Positions 43,405-52,501 of a DNA stretch of 64,000 nt are shown here, piece by piece. The translations under genes were made by a program, and so were the position numbers. Below the pieces are notes generated by a model. The model was not told the origin of the DNA. It ran no database searches and worked only from the letters and a program-made list of their open reading frames with translations. This DNA comes from CAYNHQ01 sp964397255. Lineage in GTDB: Bacteria > Bdellovibrionota_G > JALEGL01 > DATDPG01. The stretch's first letter is position 1; each line of letters begins with the position of its first letter. The stretch covers positions 186,001 to 250,000 of the forward strand of contig CAYNHQ010000004.1 of NCBI GenBank assembly GCA_964397255.1, written 5' to 3'.

Positions 43405-44303
43405 TCTCGATATTTCGGAACTCGTCCGTACACCACATCGGTATACAGTTGCTGCAATTTTCGCGTGATGGGACCCGGAACGCCCTTCCCAATTTGTCGG
43501 TGGTCTATTTCTCGGATCGGTGTAATTTCCGCTGCTGTTCCGGTAAAGAATATTTCATCAGCGACATAAAGATCGTCACGTGTCAGTCCTTCTTCGATCA
43601 GCGGCATCCCTTCATTTTTCGCCAATGTTATTACCGTATCCCGAGTTATTCCGCGTAAAATGGCTCCTAGAGTGGGAGTCTTGATCACGCCATCTCGGAC
43701 AATAAAAATGTTTTCGCCCGAACCTTCGGCGACATAGCCCTCCGGATCGAGGAGGATCGCTTCGTCGAATCCTCCTACTCGAGCTTCTCTTTTGGCCAAA
43801 ACTGAATTGACATACTGGCCCGTAATCTTCCCCTTTGTGAAATTCGTGTTTCGATGCAGGCGGGTATAGCTCGAAATTTTTGTTCGAACGCCGTCTTTAA
43901 GGGCGTCTTTTCCAAGATAGGCTCCCCATCCGTAGGTGACCATGGCGACACGGACCGGATTATCATAGGCCCAGAGTCCGACATTGGGTCCCTCGGAGAT
44001 AAAGGCCAGCGGCCGAACATATCCTTCTTTTAATCCGCAAATCCGGAGGAGTTCCAAACAGCCGTCCCGGAGTTGCGTGGCAGTGAAGGGAAGTTTGAGC
44101 GCGACGATTTTCACGGATTCTTCGAATCGACGAAGATGATCGCCCAGGCGAAAAAGAGCCGGACCTCGTTCCGTGTTGTAATAGCGAATTCCTTCAAACG
44201 CTCCGACGCCATAGTGAAGCGAATGGGTCATGATGTGGACGTTTGCATCCCCCCAGGGAACCAACTTTCCATCCATCCAGATCTTTTCCGTCGGCTGATA
44301 CAT
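43380..44303 (-). CDS. ilvE: Branched-chain amino acid aminotransferase
   Basis: This 307-aa fold-type IV PLP enzyme transaminates Leu, Ile and Val with 2-oxoglutarate. Motifs are EGIRYYNTERGPALFRLGDH, the PLP lysine region TNFTKGKITGQYVNSVLAK, and EGSGENIFIVRDGVI followed by TAAEITPIREID. The length is typical of IlvE. It is in a run with mtnA, gatB and gatA on the minus strand, separated from mtnA by about 30 bp. Confidence 0.95.
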   Translation of the reverse strand: MYQPTEKIWMDGKLVPWGDANVHIMTHSLHYGVGAFEGIRYYNTERGPALFRLGDHLRRFEESVKIVALKLPFTATQLRDGCLELLRICGLKEGYVRPLAFISEGPNVGLWAYDNPVRVAMVTYGWGAYLGKDALKDGVRTKISSYTRLHRNTNFTKGKITGQYVNSVLAKREARVGGFDEAILLDPEGYVAEGSGENIFIVRDGVIKTPTLGAILRGITRDTVITLAKNEGMPLIEEGLTRDDLYVADEIFFTGTAAEITPIREIDHRQIGKGVPGPITRKLQQLYTDVVYGRVPKYREWLTPISG

Positions 44304-44335
44304 GGCGCAGGCAACCTAAGTCGTTGGCTCTCCTT

Positions 44336-45385
44336 CTACAAGTTTTTTTCGCTCTTCTTTAGCGTCACGAGCGACTCTGAGTATGGTGGTCGGGCGATGC
44401 CGTTTTCGGTAATAATTGCAGTGACATAACGGGCGGGCGTGACATCGAATGCGGGATGGCGCGCGTTCATTTCCACTGGGGCGACCAAATTTCCCCCGAA
44501 TCGGCGAACCTCCTCCGGATTTCTTTCTTCAATGGGTATCGCTGTTCCCCAAGGAGTTCCCAGATCGATTGTTGAGAGGGGAGCCGCTACATAAAATGGA
44601 ATTCCATTTTCTTTTGCCAACACCGCCAACGTGTATGTGCCAATTTTGTTTGCAACGTCTCCATTCGCCACAATTCGATCGGCTCCCACGATGACTAAAT
44701 CAACTTCCCGTCGCGACATAAAATGCCCCGCCATATTGTCGGAGATCAAAGTTGCGGGAATCTCTAACTCACCCAATTCCCAGGATGTGAGCCGAGCACC
44801 TTGCAGAAAGGGCCGGGTTTCATCTACCCAGACGGAAACGTTTTTACCCGATTCTGCCGCCGAACGAATCACACCGACTGCCGTGCCCCATCCCGCCGTG
44901 GCTAATGCCCCCGCATTGCAGTGGGTGAGAATTTTCGCATGGCTCGGGATCAGCGAAGCGCCGAAGTCCCCCATGGTTTTGCAGGCCCGAATGTCTTCCT
45001 CTCGAATTTTTTTCGCTTCCTCCAAGAGTTTTGCCGCCCATTCCTTCGTATGGGGGTATGATTTCGCTGCGGTCCGCTTCATCCGTTCGATTCCCCAGAA
45101 GAGATTGACGGCGGTCGGTCGCGTCGACGCAAATCGTTCGCACCAACGGCCAAATTGCATATTGGCCTCGGGCAGAGAAATCGACGTATCTTGATTTGCT
45201 GCCAAAGCGAGGCCAAGCGCCGCAGTCACGCCAATGGCGGGAGCTCCTCGCACAATCATTTTTTCTATCGATTGGACGACGTCCTCCGGGTCTGAATAGG
45301 AGTGATAGATCACCTGGTGAGGAAGAAGCGTCTGATCGATCACGACGACTTGATTGTCTTTCCATTCCACCGTTTCAAACGGCAC
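44336..45385 (-). CDS. mtnA: S-methyl-5-thioribose-1-phosphate isomerase
   Basis: MtnA isomerizes methylthioribose-1-phosphate to methylthioribulose-1-phosphate in methionine salvage. The 349-aa protein has RGAPAIGVTAALGLALA, the catalytic Cys in THCNAGALATAGWGTAVG, and Asp in GADRIVANGDVANKIGTY, all MtnA signatures (not eIF2B). It overlaps gatB by 11 bp. No other methionine salvage genes are in the window. Confidence 0.95.
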   Translation of the reverse strand: MPFETVEWKDNQVVVIDQTLLPHQVIYHSYSDPEDVVQSIEKMIVRGAPAIGVTAALGLALAANQDTSISLPEANMQFGRWCERFASTRPTAVNLFWGIERMKRTAAKSYPHTKEWAAKLLEEAKKIREEDIRACKTMGDFGASLIPSHAKILTHCNAGALATAGWGTAVGVIRSAAESGKNVSVWVDETRPFLQGARLTSWELGELEIPATLISDNMAGHFMSRREVDLVIVGADRIVANGDVANKIGTYTLAVLAKENGIPFYVAAPLSTIDLGTPWGTAIPIEERNPEEVRRFGGNLVAPVEMNARHPAFDVTPARYVTAIITENGIARPPYSESLVTLKKSEKNL

Positions 45386-46835
45386 GGCCCAGCTCCTCTT
45401 TTAGAATTTGATTCACTAATTCGGGGTTGGCTTTTCCCTGTGAGGCTTTCATGACCTGGCCCACAAAAAATCCAAAGAGTTTCTCTTTTCCAGCGCGGTA
45501 GTCCGACGCTTGACTCGGGTTCGCAGCGACAATGGCTTTCACTATTTTTCGGATTTCTTCCGGATCGGTGAGTTGCGAAAGGCCCTGACTCGCCACAATA
45601 TCCGCAGCGCTTTTTCCCGAAGCCGCCATTTCATCAATCACTTCTTTCGCCATTTTTCCGCTGATCTTCCCCGAATCTTTCAAATTCAAAAGGTCGGCCA
45701 GCGCCACCGGAGAGATACCCGCCTGGTCCACGGATTTCCCCTTTTCATTCGCAATTCGAAGAACCTCTCCCATGACAAAGTTGCTGATCGTCTTTACTCG
45801 CTCGGGGGAGGGATTTCCATAAGCCTTTAGCGCGGTCTCAAAATAGTCGGCCATCTCTTTCTCGGCCGTCAAAACTCCCGCATCGTATGAGGGAAGGGCA
45901 TATTCTTTCTCAAATCTTTTTCTCCGTTCATCGGGCAACTCGGGAAGGGATGTTTGCGCGTCTTTAATAAGCTGGGCTGGGAGTTCGAGAGGAAGCAGGT
46001 CGGGATCGGGAAAATAACGATAATCGTGGGCGTGTTCCTTTGATCGCATCGATGCGGTGAGATTTTTGTCGGGATTCCAAAGCCGCGTTTCCTGAACGAT
46101 CTTCTCGCCCGATTCGAGAGCTTCCGTTTGCCGGAAAATTTCGTACTCAATGGCTTTTTGAACATGCTTAAACGAATTCATGTTCTTGATTTCTACCTTC
46201 GTTCCAAATTCTTTCGCTCCCCTTTTACGAACCGAAACATTGGCATCGCAACGGAAACTTCCTTCCTCCATATTTCCGTCGCAGACCTCCAGATAACGGA
46301 GGGTCGTGCGAAGTTTTTTCAAATAAGCGGCGGCATCCTCGCCCGACCGAAGATGGGGCTCGCCGACAATTTCAATGAGCGGCACCCCCGCACGATTAAG
46401 ATCGACCAAGCTCCCTTCCTTTGTAATCATGCTGTCGCCGTGAAGGAGTTTTCCGGCATCTTCCTCCATGTGAATTCGCGTAATTCCCACCTCTTTGGGG
46501 CCTTCTTTCGTGTCGATGGTCATTTTTCCATTTGTGCACAGAGGAGCTTCATATTGTGAAATTTGATAGCCCTTGGGGAGATCAGGATAAAAATAATTTT
46601 TTCGTGCAAAGATCGATCGCGGATGAATCTTGCAGTGAAGGGCAATCCCCGCCTTGAGCGCGAATTGAACGGCCTGGCCGTTGAGTACAGGCAATGCACC
46701 TGGCAGGCCGAGACATACAGGACATGTCAGCGTGTTTCCTTCTTTACCGAATAAATTCTCACAGCGGCAAAAGAGTTTCGTTTTGGTCTTTAGTTGCGCA
46801 TGGACTTCCAGGCCGATGACTGCTTCGTAGTTCAT
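45375..46835 (-). CDS. gatB: Asp/Glu-tRNA amidotransferase subunit B
   Basis: GatB activates misacylated Glu-tRNA(Gln) or Asp-tRNA(Asn) by phosphorylation. The 486-aa protein starts NYEAVIGLEVHAQLKTKTKLFCRC, has the zinc Cys residues in CPVCLGLPG and RIHMEEDAGKLLHGD, and carries the C-terminal GatB/Yqey tail. It overlaps gatA by 4 bp. The genome must therefore use indirect amidation for Gln or Asn, or both. Confidence 0.96.
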   Translation of the reverse strand: MNYEAVIGLEVHAQLKTKTKLFCRCENLFGKEGNTLTCPVCLGLPGALPVLNGQAVQFALKAGIALHCKIHPRSIFARKNYFYPDLPKGYQISQYEAPLCTNGKMTIDTKEGPKEVGITRIHMEEDAGKLLHGDSMITKEGSLVDLNRAGVPLIEIVGEPHLRSGEDAAAYLKKLRTTLRYLEVCDGNMEEGSFRCDANVSVRKRGAKEFGTKVEIKNMNSFKHVQKAIEYEIFRQTEALESGEKIVQETRLWNPDKNLTASMRSKEHAHDYRYFPDPDLLPLELPAQLIKDAQTSLPELPDERRKRFEKEYALPSYDAGVLTAEKEMADYFETALKAYGNPSPERVKTISNFVMGEVLRIANEKGKSVDQAGISPVALADLLNLKDSGKISGKMAKEVIDEMAASGKSAADIVASQGLSQLTDPEEIRKIVKAIVAANPSQASDYRAGKEKLFGFFVGQVMKASQGKANPELVNQILKEELGRAV

Positions 46836-48295
46836 GCCGGAGGCTTTCGTTCAAAATAGCGGGTTTCGGTTTCATAGGCGTGTCCGACCTGAAAGAGAGT
46901 CGATTCGTCGAATGCTTTTCCGATCAACTGAATCCCAAGCGGAAGTCCCGTCGCAGAGAATCCGGATGGAACGGCCAGGGCGGGAAGGCCGGCCAACGGC
47001 GTGGAAACCGTGAAAATATCCGAGAGATACATTTCAAGCGGATTACTTGATCTGCTTCCAATTTTAAAAGCAGGGGTAGGGGAGGTGGGACTCAGAATCA
47101 CATCGACTTTCTCAAACGCCTTGGCAAAGTCATTTCGAATCAGCGTCCGGACTTTTTGCCCCTTGAGGTAATACGCGTCGTAATAGCCGGAGCTCAGCAC
47201 GAACGTTCCCAGAAGGATTCTCCTCTGCACCTCTTTGCCAAAGCCTTCCGTTCGCGATCTAACAAAAAGCTCCGTCATGTCATTCGATTTGTCAGACCGG
47301 TGTCCATAACGTACGCCGTCGTAGCGAGCGAGATTCGACGAAGCCTCCGCCGTGGCCACAATGTAGTAGCAGGCAATAGCGTACTCCGTATGCGGCAGCG
47401 AAATTTCCACTACTGTGGCCCCTAATTTCTCGAAGTCTCGGAGCGCCTTGGTAAAATTTTCACGAACTTCTTTTGAAAGTCCTTCCGGAAGAAACTCTTT
47501 GGGATAGCCGATCCGGAGCCCCTGGATGGATTGGCCGATTTTCCCACGCGGGGGTTCCATCGTGACTCGTGCGGAGGTTGATTCGTGGGGATCATGTCCG
47601 GCAATCGTTTCGAAAACCAAAGCCGAATCTTCCACTCTTCTCGTCATCGGTCCCACTTGGTCAAGGGAAGAAGCGAACGCCACCACGCCATACCGGCTGA
47701 CACGCCCATACGTGGGTTTAAGTCCGACAATTCCGCAGAGGGCCGCGGGCTGGCGAATGGATCCACCCGTATCGGTGCCCAATGCTGCCGGAGCTTCCCG
47801 CGAAGACACGGCAGCAGCGGACCCGCCACTCGATCCTCCCGGCACACATTTTAGATTCCAAGGGTTTCGGACCACTTCGTAGGCTGAATTTTCATTCGAA
47901 GATCCCATCGCAAATTCGTCGCAATTGGTCTTGCCCAGGAACACGGCTCCGGTGTCGCGAAGTTTCTCCGTCACAGTGGCGTCGTAGGGAGCCACAAAAT
48001 TTCGGAGAATTTTTGAACCAGCCGTCGTTCGAACCCCCCGAACGTGAATGATGTCTTTAATCGCGATCGGGATTCCGGCGAGAGGCGAAATCTCGCCCTG
48101 TTTGATTTTCTGGTCCGCTCGGTCAGCCATTTCAAGAGCCAGCTCGGGTGTGACGGTGAGAAAAGCTCCGAATGCATGGTCTCGGTTGTCGATGTCATCG
48201 AGAAAAATCTTCGTCATTTCTCGCGAAGATATTTTTCGTTTGTCGAGAAGCGCGCGAAGTTCGGTGAGACTCGCCTCTTGAATTTGATCACGCAT
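46832..48295 (-). CDS. gatA: Asp/Glu-tRNA amidotransferase subunit A
   Basis: GatA hydrolyses glutamine and supplies ammonia to GatB. The 487-aa amidase has the Ser-cisSer-Lys triad: Lys in AIKDIIHVRG, Ser in CVPGGSSGGSAAAV and the nucleophile Ser in GTDTGGSIRQPA. It stands 6 bp from gatC. The order gatC-gatA-gatB is the usual one. Confidence 0.97.
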   Translation of the reverse strand: MRDQIQEASLTELRALLDKRKISSREMTKIFLDDIDNRDHAFGAFLTVTPELALEMADRADQKIKQGEISPLAGIPIAIKDIIHVRGVRTTAGSKILRNFVAPYDATVTEKLRDTGAVFLGKTNCDEFAMGSSNENSAYEVVRNPWNLKCVPGGSSGGSAAAVSSREAPAALGTDTGGSIRQPAALCGIVGLKPTYGRVSRYGVVAFASSLDQVGPMTRRVEDSALVFETIAGHDPHESTSARVTMEPPRGKIGQSIQGLRIGYPKEFLPEGLSKEVRENFTKALRDFEKLGATVVEISLPHTEYAIACYYIVATAEASSNLARYDGVRYGHRSDKSNDMTELFVRSRTEGFGKEVQRRILLGTFVLSSGYYDAYYLKGQKVRTLIRNDFAKAFEKVDVILSPTSPTPAFKIGSRSSNPLEMYLSDIFTVSTPLAGLPALAVPSGFSATGLPLGIQLIGKAFDESTLFQVGHAYETETRYFERKPPA

Positions 48296-48300
48296 GGGAA

Positions 48301-48609
48301 CTATTCGTTCTCCACCACTCGGGGAACTCGAAAATAATGATCTTGTTTGGAAGGAGCATTGGCCAGGCCGACATCGGGATCCAGTGAAGGAACAGGCTGG
48401 TCCGGGGCCAAAGGTGTCCCCAATGAACCCTCGGCTGTTGTAATCTGAGCCGTGGGTTCGATCTGATTTGTGTCAATCTCATTTAGCTTTTCAATGTGGG
48501 TCAAAATGTCGTTAAACTCGGCGAGACGCTTGGCAAAATCCGACTCCTCAATGCGTAGGCGGGCGAGGGTTGCCACATGCGCGATATCCTTTTGAGTGAG
48601 TTTCGGCAC
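48301..48609 (-). CDS. gatC: Asp/Glu-tRNA amidotransferase subunit C
   Basis: This 102-aa protein begins PKLTQKDIAHVATLARLRIEE, the GatC signature, from the GTG at 48609. The frame is open further upstream, but those residues are not GatC-like. The pattern FNDILTHIEKLNEIDT and the C-terminal HYFRVPRVVE complete it. GatC wraps GatA and GatB together. The ribosome site is weak, so the start is probable rather than certain. Confidence 0.92.
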   Translation of the reverse strand: MPKLTQKDIAHVATLARLRIEESDFAKRLAEFNDILTHIEKLNEIDTNQIEPTAQITTAEGSLGTPLAPDQPVPSLDPDVGLANAPSKQDHYFRVPRVVENE

Positions 48610-48704
48610 GGCGAATCTGCTATCACATTGAGCGGTCTTTACAACCTTGCGGCCCGGTGCGAAGATCCGCCTCCATAAAAGTTTCAATTTAGGAGGTTAG
48701 GTTC

Positions 48705-49283
48705 ATGCGAAAAATCATTGGAGTGAGTTCACTGGTACTTCTTTTTGCGGGATGTGTGGCGAGTACAAACCGGGTGGATGTGACTGCCGACGAGCCTTTT
48801 TCGGACACCCAAACGGGCAGCAAAGATCTCCTCGCGGTGGCTCAAAACATGTCGCGATCGATGATCCAACTTCCACAAATTGCGAACGCAAAAACCCCAC
48901 CTCGCATTGCTTTTGCCGATGTGAAAAATGAAACGAATGAAATTATTAACAAGAATCTCTTTATCGAAAAAATGCGAACCCTTCTTTTGAAGAATGCCTC
49001 GGGGAAAATGGTTTTTCTGGATCGCGAATTGAGCGAACAAATCGCGAAAGAACGGGAGGCCAAACGGAAAGGCGAAATCACCAGTTCAGGCTCGAAAATG
49101 AAATCGGGCGCGGACTATTTTCTGACCGGTAAACTTTCGTCCATCGACAAGGTGGCGGGAGGAACCCGTTCCACGTATACCCGCTATGCCTTTCGTCTCA
49201 CCGACGCCGAATCAACCGACATCCTTTGGGAGGATGAATACGAAGTGAAAAAGATCGGTGAGGCGGGATTGTACGATCGATAA
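48705..49283 (+). CDS. LpoB-like penicillin-binding-protein activator lipoprotein
   Basis: The 192-aa product has a lipoprotein signal, SLVLLFAGCVAS, with lipobox FAGC, and a mature LpoB-type domain (about 40-190). That domain includes PPRIAFADVKNETNEIINKNLFIEKMRTLL, FLDRELSEQIAKER and the final DTDTRY-like region LTDAESTDILWEDEYEVKK. In E. coli LpoB activates PBP1b from the outer membrane. The ribosome site is AGGAGG. It is followed by two further lipoprotein genes, the third being YcfL-like, as in the ycfL-lpoB neighbourhood of E. coli. Confidence 0.88.
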   Translation: MRKIIGVSSLVLLFAGCVASTNRVDVTADEPFSDTQTGSKDLLAVAQNMSRSMIQLPQIANAKTPPRIAFADVKNETNEIINKNLFIEKMRTLLLKNASGKMVFLDRELSEQIAKEREAKRKGEITSSGSKMKSGADYFLTGKLSSIDKVAGGTRSTYTRYAFRLTDAESTDILWEDEYEVKKIGEAGLYDR

Positions 49284-49295
49284 CCCCGGACCTCA

Positions 49296-50447
49296 GTGAA
49301 CCGAATTTGCGCTGCCGTTCTCTTTCTGAGCGGCGCGCTGATGGCCTGCAGCACTCATCTTCCAGCGGCGGGAGTCAAAGCCTACGATGCCTGCGACTAT
49401 GCTCGAGCCACGAAAGTCTTTGAAGGAAAGGCGAACGAAGGGGACAAGAATTTTGTTCTTTATAATTTAGCGATTCTAAGTTCCGCCATCCATGGTGGGG
49501 ATGAGGAAAAAGCGGAAAAAGCTTCCCAAGCCGCGCAGCAAACCATGTGGAGTGATGTCGGAAAGGGAAGAGGCGAAGCCAGCCTGGTCAGTGCCGAAGC
49601 GATTAAAATTTTTAAGGGTGAGCCTTTTGAAAAGGCGATGGCAGCCATCTATGGCGGGATTATCTATTATAATAAGGGGGACTACGATAATGCGCGCGCT
49701 TCATTTACCAAGGCGACGCTGGCGATTAAGCAAAAAGAGAAAAACCGCGACGACTTTGCGTTGGCCTATCTCCTCTTGGCGAAACTGGCGTTTAAGTTGG
49801 GAGAAGATGACAACGCCCGAATCGCGCTTGAGAATGTGAAGAAGGTTTATCCCCATCATCCCCTTCTTTCTCCGGAAAAACTAAAAGCGGCGAATATCAT
49901 TTTTCTCGCGGAGCTGGGAAAAATGCCGGAAAAGGTTCGAAAGGGGCCGGGAGGAAGTTTGATTGAATGGCAGCGGCGGAATTATCCGGAACGGGGAGTG
50001 GAGATTGAGATCGACGGAGCCGCCAAAGGAGAGGGAGCCGAGATCGCGGATCTAACCAATCAGGCAAGATCAAAGGGATGGACTGGAAAAGACACAGTAC
50101 AAATTACGAAGGGGATCACCCATGATGCCGCGGCTGCGACCACAGTGATTGCTGCGAATGAAGCGGCAAAGGGAAATGAAACGGCGGGTTGGGTGGCGCT
50201 GGGTGCCGGTCTCTTTATGTTGGCGGATCAGTCGAAAGCCGACACACGCGAGTGGGAACTGTTGCCTGATCGCATTCTCACGTTTGGAACTCATTTGGCA
50301 CCGGGCCGGCATGAGGTGAGAGTTCGATTTTACGCCGAGGGAAAGTCTCCTCTTCCCCGATACGATCAGCTCTGGTACTACGACATACAAACGGGAGAGG
50401 AACGGATGGTTTTGGTCCGTGGACAACCGTGTCCACCGAAATCTTAG
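49296..50447 (+). CDS. COG3014-like lipoprotein with TPR units
   Basis: The 383-aa product begins at a GTG with a lipoprotein signal, CAAVLFLSGALMACS. TPR-like helices (about 25-200; GGIIYYNKGDYDNARASF) precede a C-terminal domain with VQITKGITHDAAAATTVIAA and DRILTFGTHLAPGRHEVRVRFY. It lies 13 bp after lpoB and is read in the same direction. The trio order suggests a conserved cell-envelope cluster, but the exact role is not known. Confidence 0.75.
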   Translation: MNRICAAVLFLSGALMACSTHLPAAGVKAYDACDYARATKVFEGKANEGDKNFVLYNLAILSSAIHGGDEEKAEKASQAAQQTMWSDVGKGRGEASLVSAEAIKIFKGEPFEKAMAAIYGGIIYYNKGDYDNARASFTKATLAIKQKEKNRDDFALAYLLLAKLAFKLGEDDNARIALENVKKVYPHHPLLSPEKLKAANIIFLAELGKMPEKVRKGPGGSLIEWQRRNYPERGVEIEIDGAAKGEGAEIADLTNQARSKGWTGKDTVQITKGITHDAAAATTVIAANEAAKGNETAGWVALGAGLFMLADQSKADTREWELLPDRILTFGTHLAPGRHEVRVRFYAEGKSPLPRYDQLWYYDIQTGEERMVLVRGQPCPPKS

Positions 50448-50461
50448 GGATGGAGGTTAAA

Positions 50462-50851
50462 ATGAAGCGACTATTGATTGGAATCTTTTTAATTGCGGGG
50501 CTGGGGTGCGGTCCATATAAGCCGACTTCCAGTGAAACGCCTCTCCAAGAAACTGAAAAGGTGTTGCTTCTGGATCATGGATTGACCTACCGGATTCATG
50601 TCGTGAAAGAAGCCAGCACCCGTCTCGCCGGAGGCCAGTTCGAAGTCAAAATGGAAATTGAAAACAAATGGAATGACGATGTGTGGGTCGATATTCAGAC
50701 GATTTTCCGTGGAACCGATGGATTTGAAATAGAAAAGACCGACTGGGAGCCTTTCTTGCTCCATCGCCGGACGGTCACTTTGTTTCAAAGAAACTCACTC
50801 AATACCGCCGCCGCCGACTACCGCATTCTGATCCGGAACGTCAGAAATTAG
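50462..50851 (+). CDS. YcfL-like (DUF1425) small lipoprotein
   Basis: The ATG at 50462 follows GGAGGTT and gives a 129-aa lipoprotein, LIGIFLIAGLGCGPYK, with lipobox GLGC. The beta-rich rest, VKMEIENKWNDDVWVDIQTIFRGTDGFEIEK, with NAAADYRILIRN at the end, matches the DUF1425/YcfL type of periplasmic or outer-membrane protein. YcfL is encoded next to LpoB in enterobacteria, which supports this call. It ends the lpoB unit. Confidence 0.8.
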   Translation: MKRLLIGIFLIAGLGCGPYKPTSSETPLQETEKVLLLDHGLTYRIHVVKEASTRLAGGQFEVKMEIENKWNDDVWVDIQTIFRGTDGFEIEKTDWEPFLLHRRTVTLFQRNSLNTAAADYRILIRNVRN

Positions 50852-50904
50852 GCCGTATCTTGACTGCCGAAGCGACCTGCCGTCATTGCTCGATTTCATG
50901 TAGG

Positions 50905-50934
50905 TTGACACAAACATATACACATTTATATACT
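50905..50934 (+). promoter_or_regulatory. Near-consensus sigma-70 promoter of the toxin-antitoxin pair
   Basis: TTGACA (50905-50910) and TATACT (50929-50934) stand 18 bases apart. The predicted transcription start at about 50940-50941 coincides with the A of the antitoxin ATG, so the mRNA would be leaderless. The AT-rich spacer (CATATACACATTTATATAC) could serve as an autoregulatory operator. Confidence 0.75.
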
Positions 50935-50940
50935 CGTGGT

Positions 50941-51216
50941 ATGAAGAAGGTGAATGCACTGACTTTGCGGCAATCTCTGGGTAAGGTCCTGAGGGACCTT
51001 GCCCGAAATGAGGGTCCGATTCTCGTGGAAAAAGGGCGGGAGCCCGCGGCCGTGCTGATCTCGGTGAAGGACTTCCGCGAACGATTCGTAGATAAACATG
51101 CCGCCGAGGAACGCAAGACCCTGGTCGAACACATGATCGCCCTACGAAAACGGAAAGGGAAGTCTAATACGAGCTCTCTCGACATTTTGAGAAGTCTTCG
51201 AGGCCCTCTGCCTTGA
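50941..51216 (+). CDS. Phd/YefM-type antitoxin
   Basis: The 91-aa product fits Phd/YefM antitoxins: MKKVNALTLRQSLGKVLRDL, then EGPILVEKGREPAAVLISVKDFRERF and a toxin-binding tail. The ATG at 50941 sits where transcription should start, and there is no ribosome site in front of it. The stop overlaps the toxin start (TTGA). The antitoxin should neutralize the PIN toxin and repress the operon; both are inferred from the family. Confidence 0.88.
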   Translation: MKKVNALTLRQSLGKVLRDLARNEGPILVEKGREPAAVLISVKDFRERFVDKHAAEERKTLVEHMIALRKRKGKSNTSSLDILRSLRGPLP

Positions 51217-51617
51217 TTCGGGTAGTCGATGCCTCCGTTGCGACCAAATGGTTTCGGGAAGAAAAGGGCTCCGATCGAGCGCGTGAATACTTGTTTGAAA
51301 TACAGGAACGTCCGGAGGCATTTGCAGTCCCCGAGCTTTTCTTCTTTGAAGTACATGCCGTCCTTCTTCGGTTGTTGGAGGCGAGGGATGTGGAGGAAGC
51401 CCTTCAAGGCCTATTGAAACTTGGTGTAAGGCGCTATCCAATGGATGAAGGCCTCTCCCATTGCGCTTGTGAAATTGTTTCCAAATTCAAGTTGACGGGA
51501 TACGACGCTGCTTACGCGGCCCTGGCTAAACTCCTTCGAGGTAAGTGGTTGACTTTCGACGGCGAAGCCGTCAGCCGGCTGCAAGGAGCGAACTACGCGC
51601 TCTGTCTCGATTCCTAA
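51213..51617 (+). CDS. vapC: PIN-domain ribonuclease toxin (VapC family)
   Basis: The 134-aa PIN-domain protein begins at a TTG that overlaps the antitoxin stop. The acidic residues of the active site are Asp6 (VVDASVA), Glu46 (FFEVHAV), Asp98 (GYDAAYAALA) and Asp116 (TFDGEAV). VapC toxins cleave specific RNAs, often tRNA, to arrest growth. Pairing with a Phd-type rather than AbrB-type antitoxin is common. The pair lies between the lpoB unit and the convergent tad genes. Confidence 0.92.
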   Translation: MIRVVDASVATKWFREEKGSDRAREYLFEIQERPEAFAVPELFFFEVHAVLLRLLEARDVEEALQGLLKLGVRRYPMDEGLSHCACEIVSKFKLTGYDAAYAALAKLLRGKWLTFDGEAVSRLQGANYALCLDS

Positions 51618-51646
51618 TTTAGAATATGGAATGCAAGTTCGAATCG

Positions 51647-52501
51647 TCAAAATCCCCCCGTCATTTTGAGGGCGATGGGGACGAAGAGAAGGATAAAGAC
51701 GACTGGAAAAATACATATAATGAGGGGGGCGAGCATTTTCACGGGGGCTTTTTGAGCGAGAGCTTCGGCTTGGCTGAAGATTTCGCGGCGCAGAGTTTCC
51801 GATTGAAGGCGAAGTAGGCTTCCTAAGCTCGATCCAAGCTGCTCCGATTGAGCGATACTGGAAGCCCAGAGGGACATGGCCTCGACCCCGGTTCGATTCG
51901 CCATATCCTGGAAAGCTACGGAACGAAGCGTTCCCATTCGAATCGATTTCAATGTGATGAGAAGCTCTTCCCGCAACGGATTGTTTTGATCTCGCCCTAC
52001 CACCTCTTCAATTGCTACGATCAAATCGAGACCAGCTTCGAGGGCGAGGGTGATGAGATCCAGGTAATAAGGGAAGCACAGCACAATCGCCCGTTGCCGT
52101 TTTCGGATCTGACTATTGAGAGTTTGAGCCGGGAGAAAATAGCCTGCGGTGGCAAACAGGATCGCTAGGAAAGGAGTATCGAGTACGGACCAAAAAACCA
52201 ACCCGAGGATACTTCCCCCCACGCTCAACAGAATTTGTTTCGCTAGAAAATGTGGCGCTTCTCCAGCCGGTCTTCCAGCCCGCTCCAATTTCTTCGCGAG
52301 TCCAGCGAATATTGTGGGTGAAACGCGGCCGGTCAGCCACTGGCTGAAATCCGCCGATAATCGAGTGCTTCCCTGTTTTGGGTTTTTGAAAAGTTGGGGG
52401 TTGACTCCCGCAGGAACCCATTTCGCCAATCGTGTGCGGTATCCCCAAATGAGATATCCGAGCGCCGAACCCCAACAACCAATAGCCAATAATTCCATCA
52501 T
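51647..52501 (-). CDS. tadC: Tad pilus assembly inner-membrane protein TadC
   Basis: The start is the ATG at 52501, overlapping the tadB stop (ATGA). The 284-aa protein has a type II secretion F domain (about 140-270) with YLDLITLALEAGLDLIVAIEEVV and ALMLAQSEQLGSSLGSLLRLQ-like motifs (SLWASSIAQSEQLGSSLGSL). Helices are at the N-terminus, in the middle (VGGSILGLVFW, TPFLAILFATAGYFLPAQ) and at the C-terminus. With TadB it forms the platform for the CpaF ATPase. Confidence 0.9.
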   Translation of the reverse strand: MMELLAIGCWGSALGYLIWGYRTRLAKWVPAGVNPQLFKNPKQGSTRLSADFSQWLTGRVSPTIFAGLAKKLERAGRPAGEAPHFLAKQILLSVGGSILGLVFWSVLDTPFLAILFATAGYFLPAQTLNSQIRKRQRAIVLCFPYYLDLITLALEAGLDLIVAIEEVVGRDQNNPLREELLITLKSIRMGTLRSVAFQDMANRTGVEAMSLWASSIAQSEQLGSSLGSLLRLQSETLRREIFSQAEALAQKAPVKMLAPLIICIFPVVFILLFVPIALKMTGGF

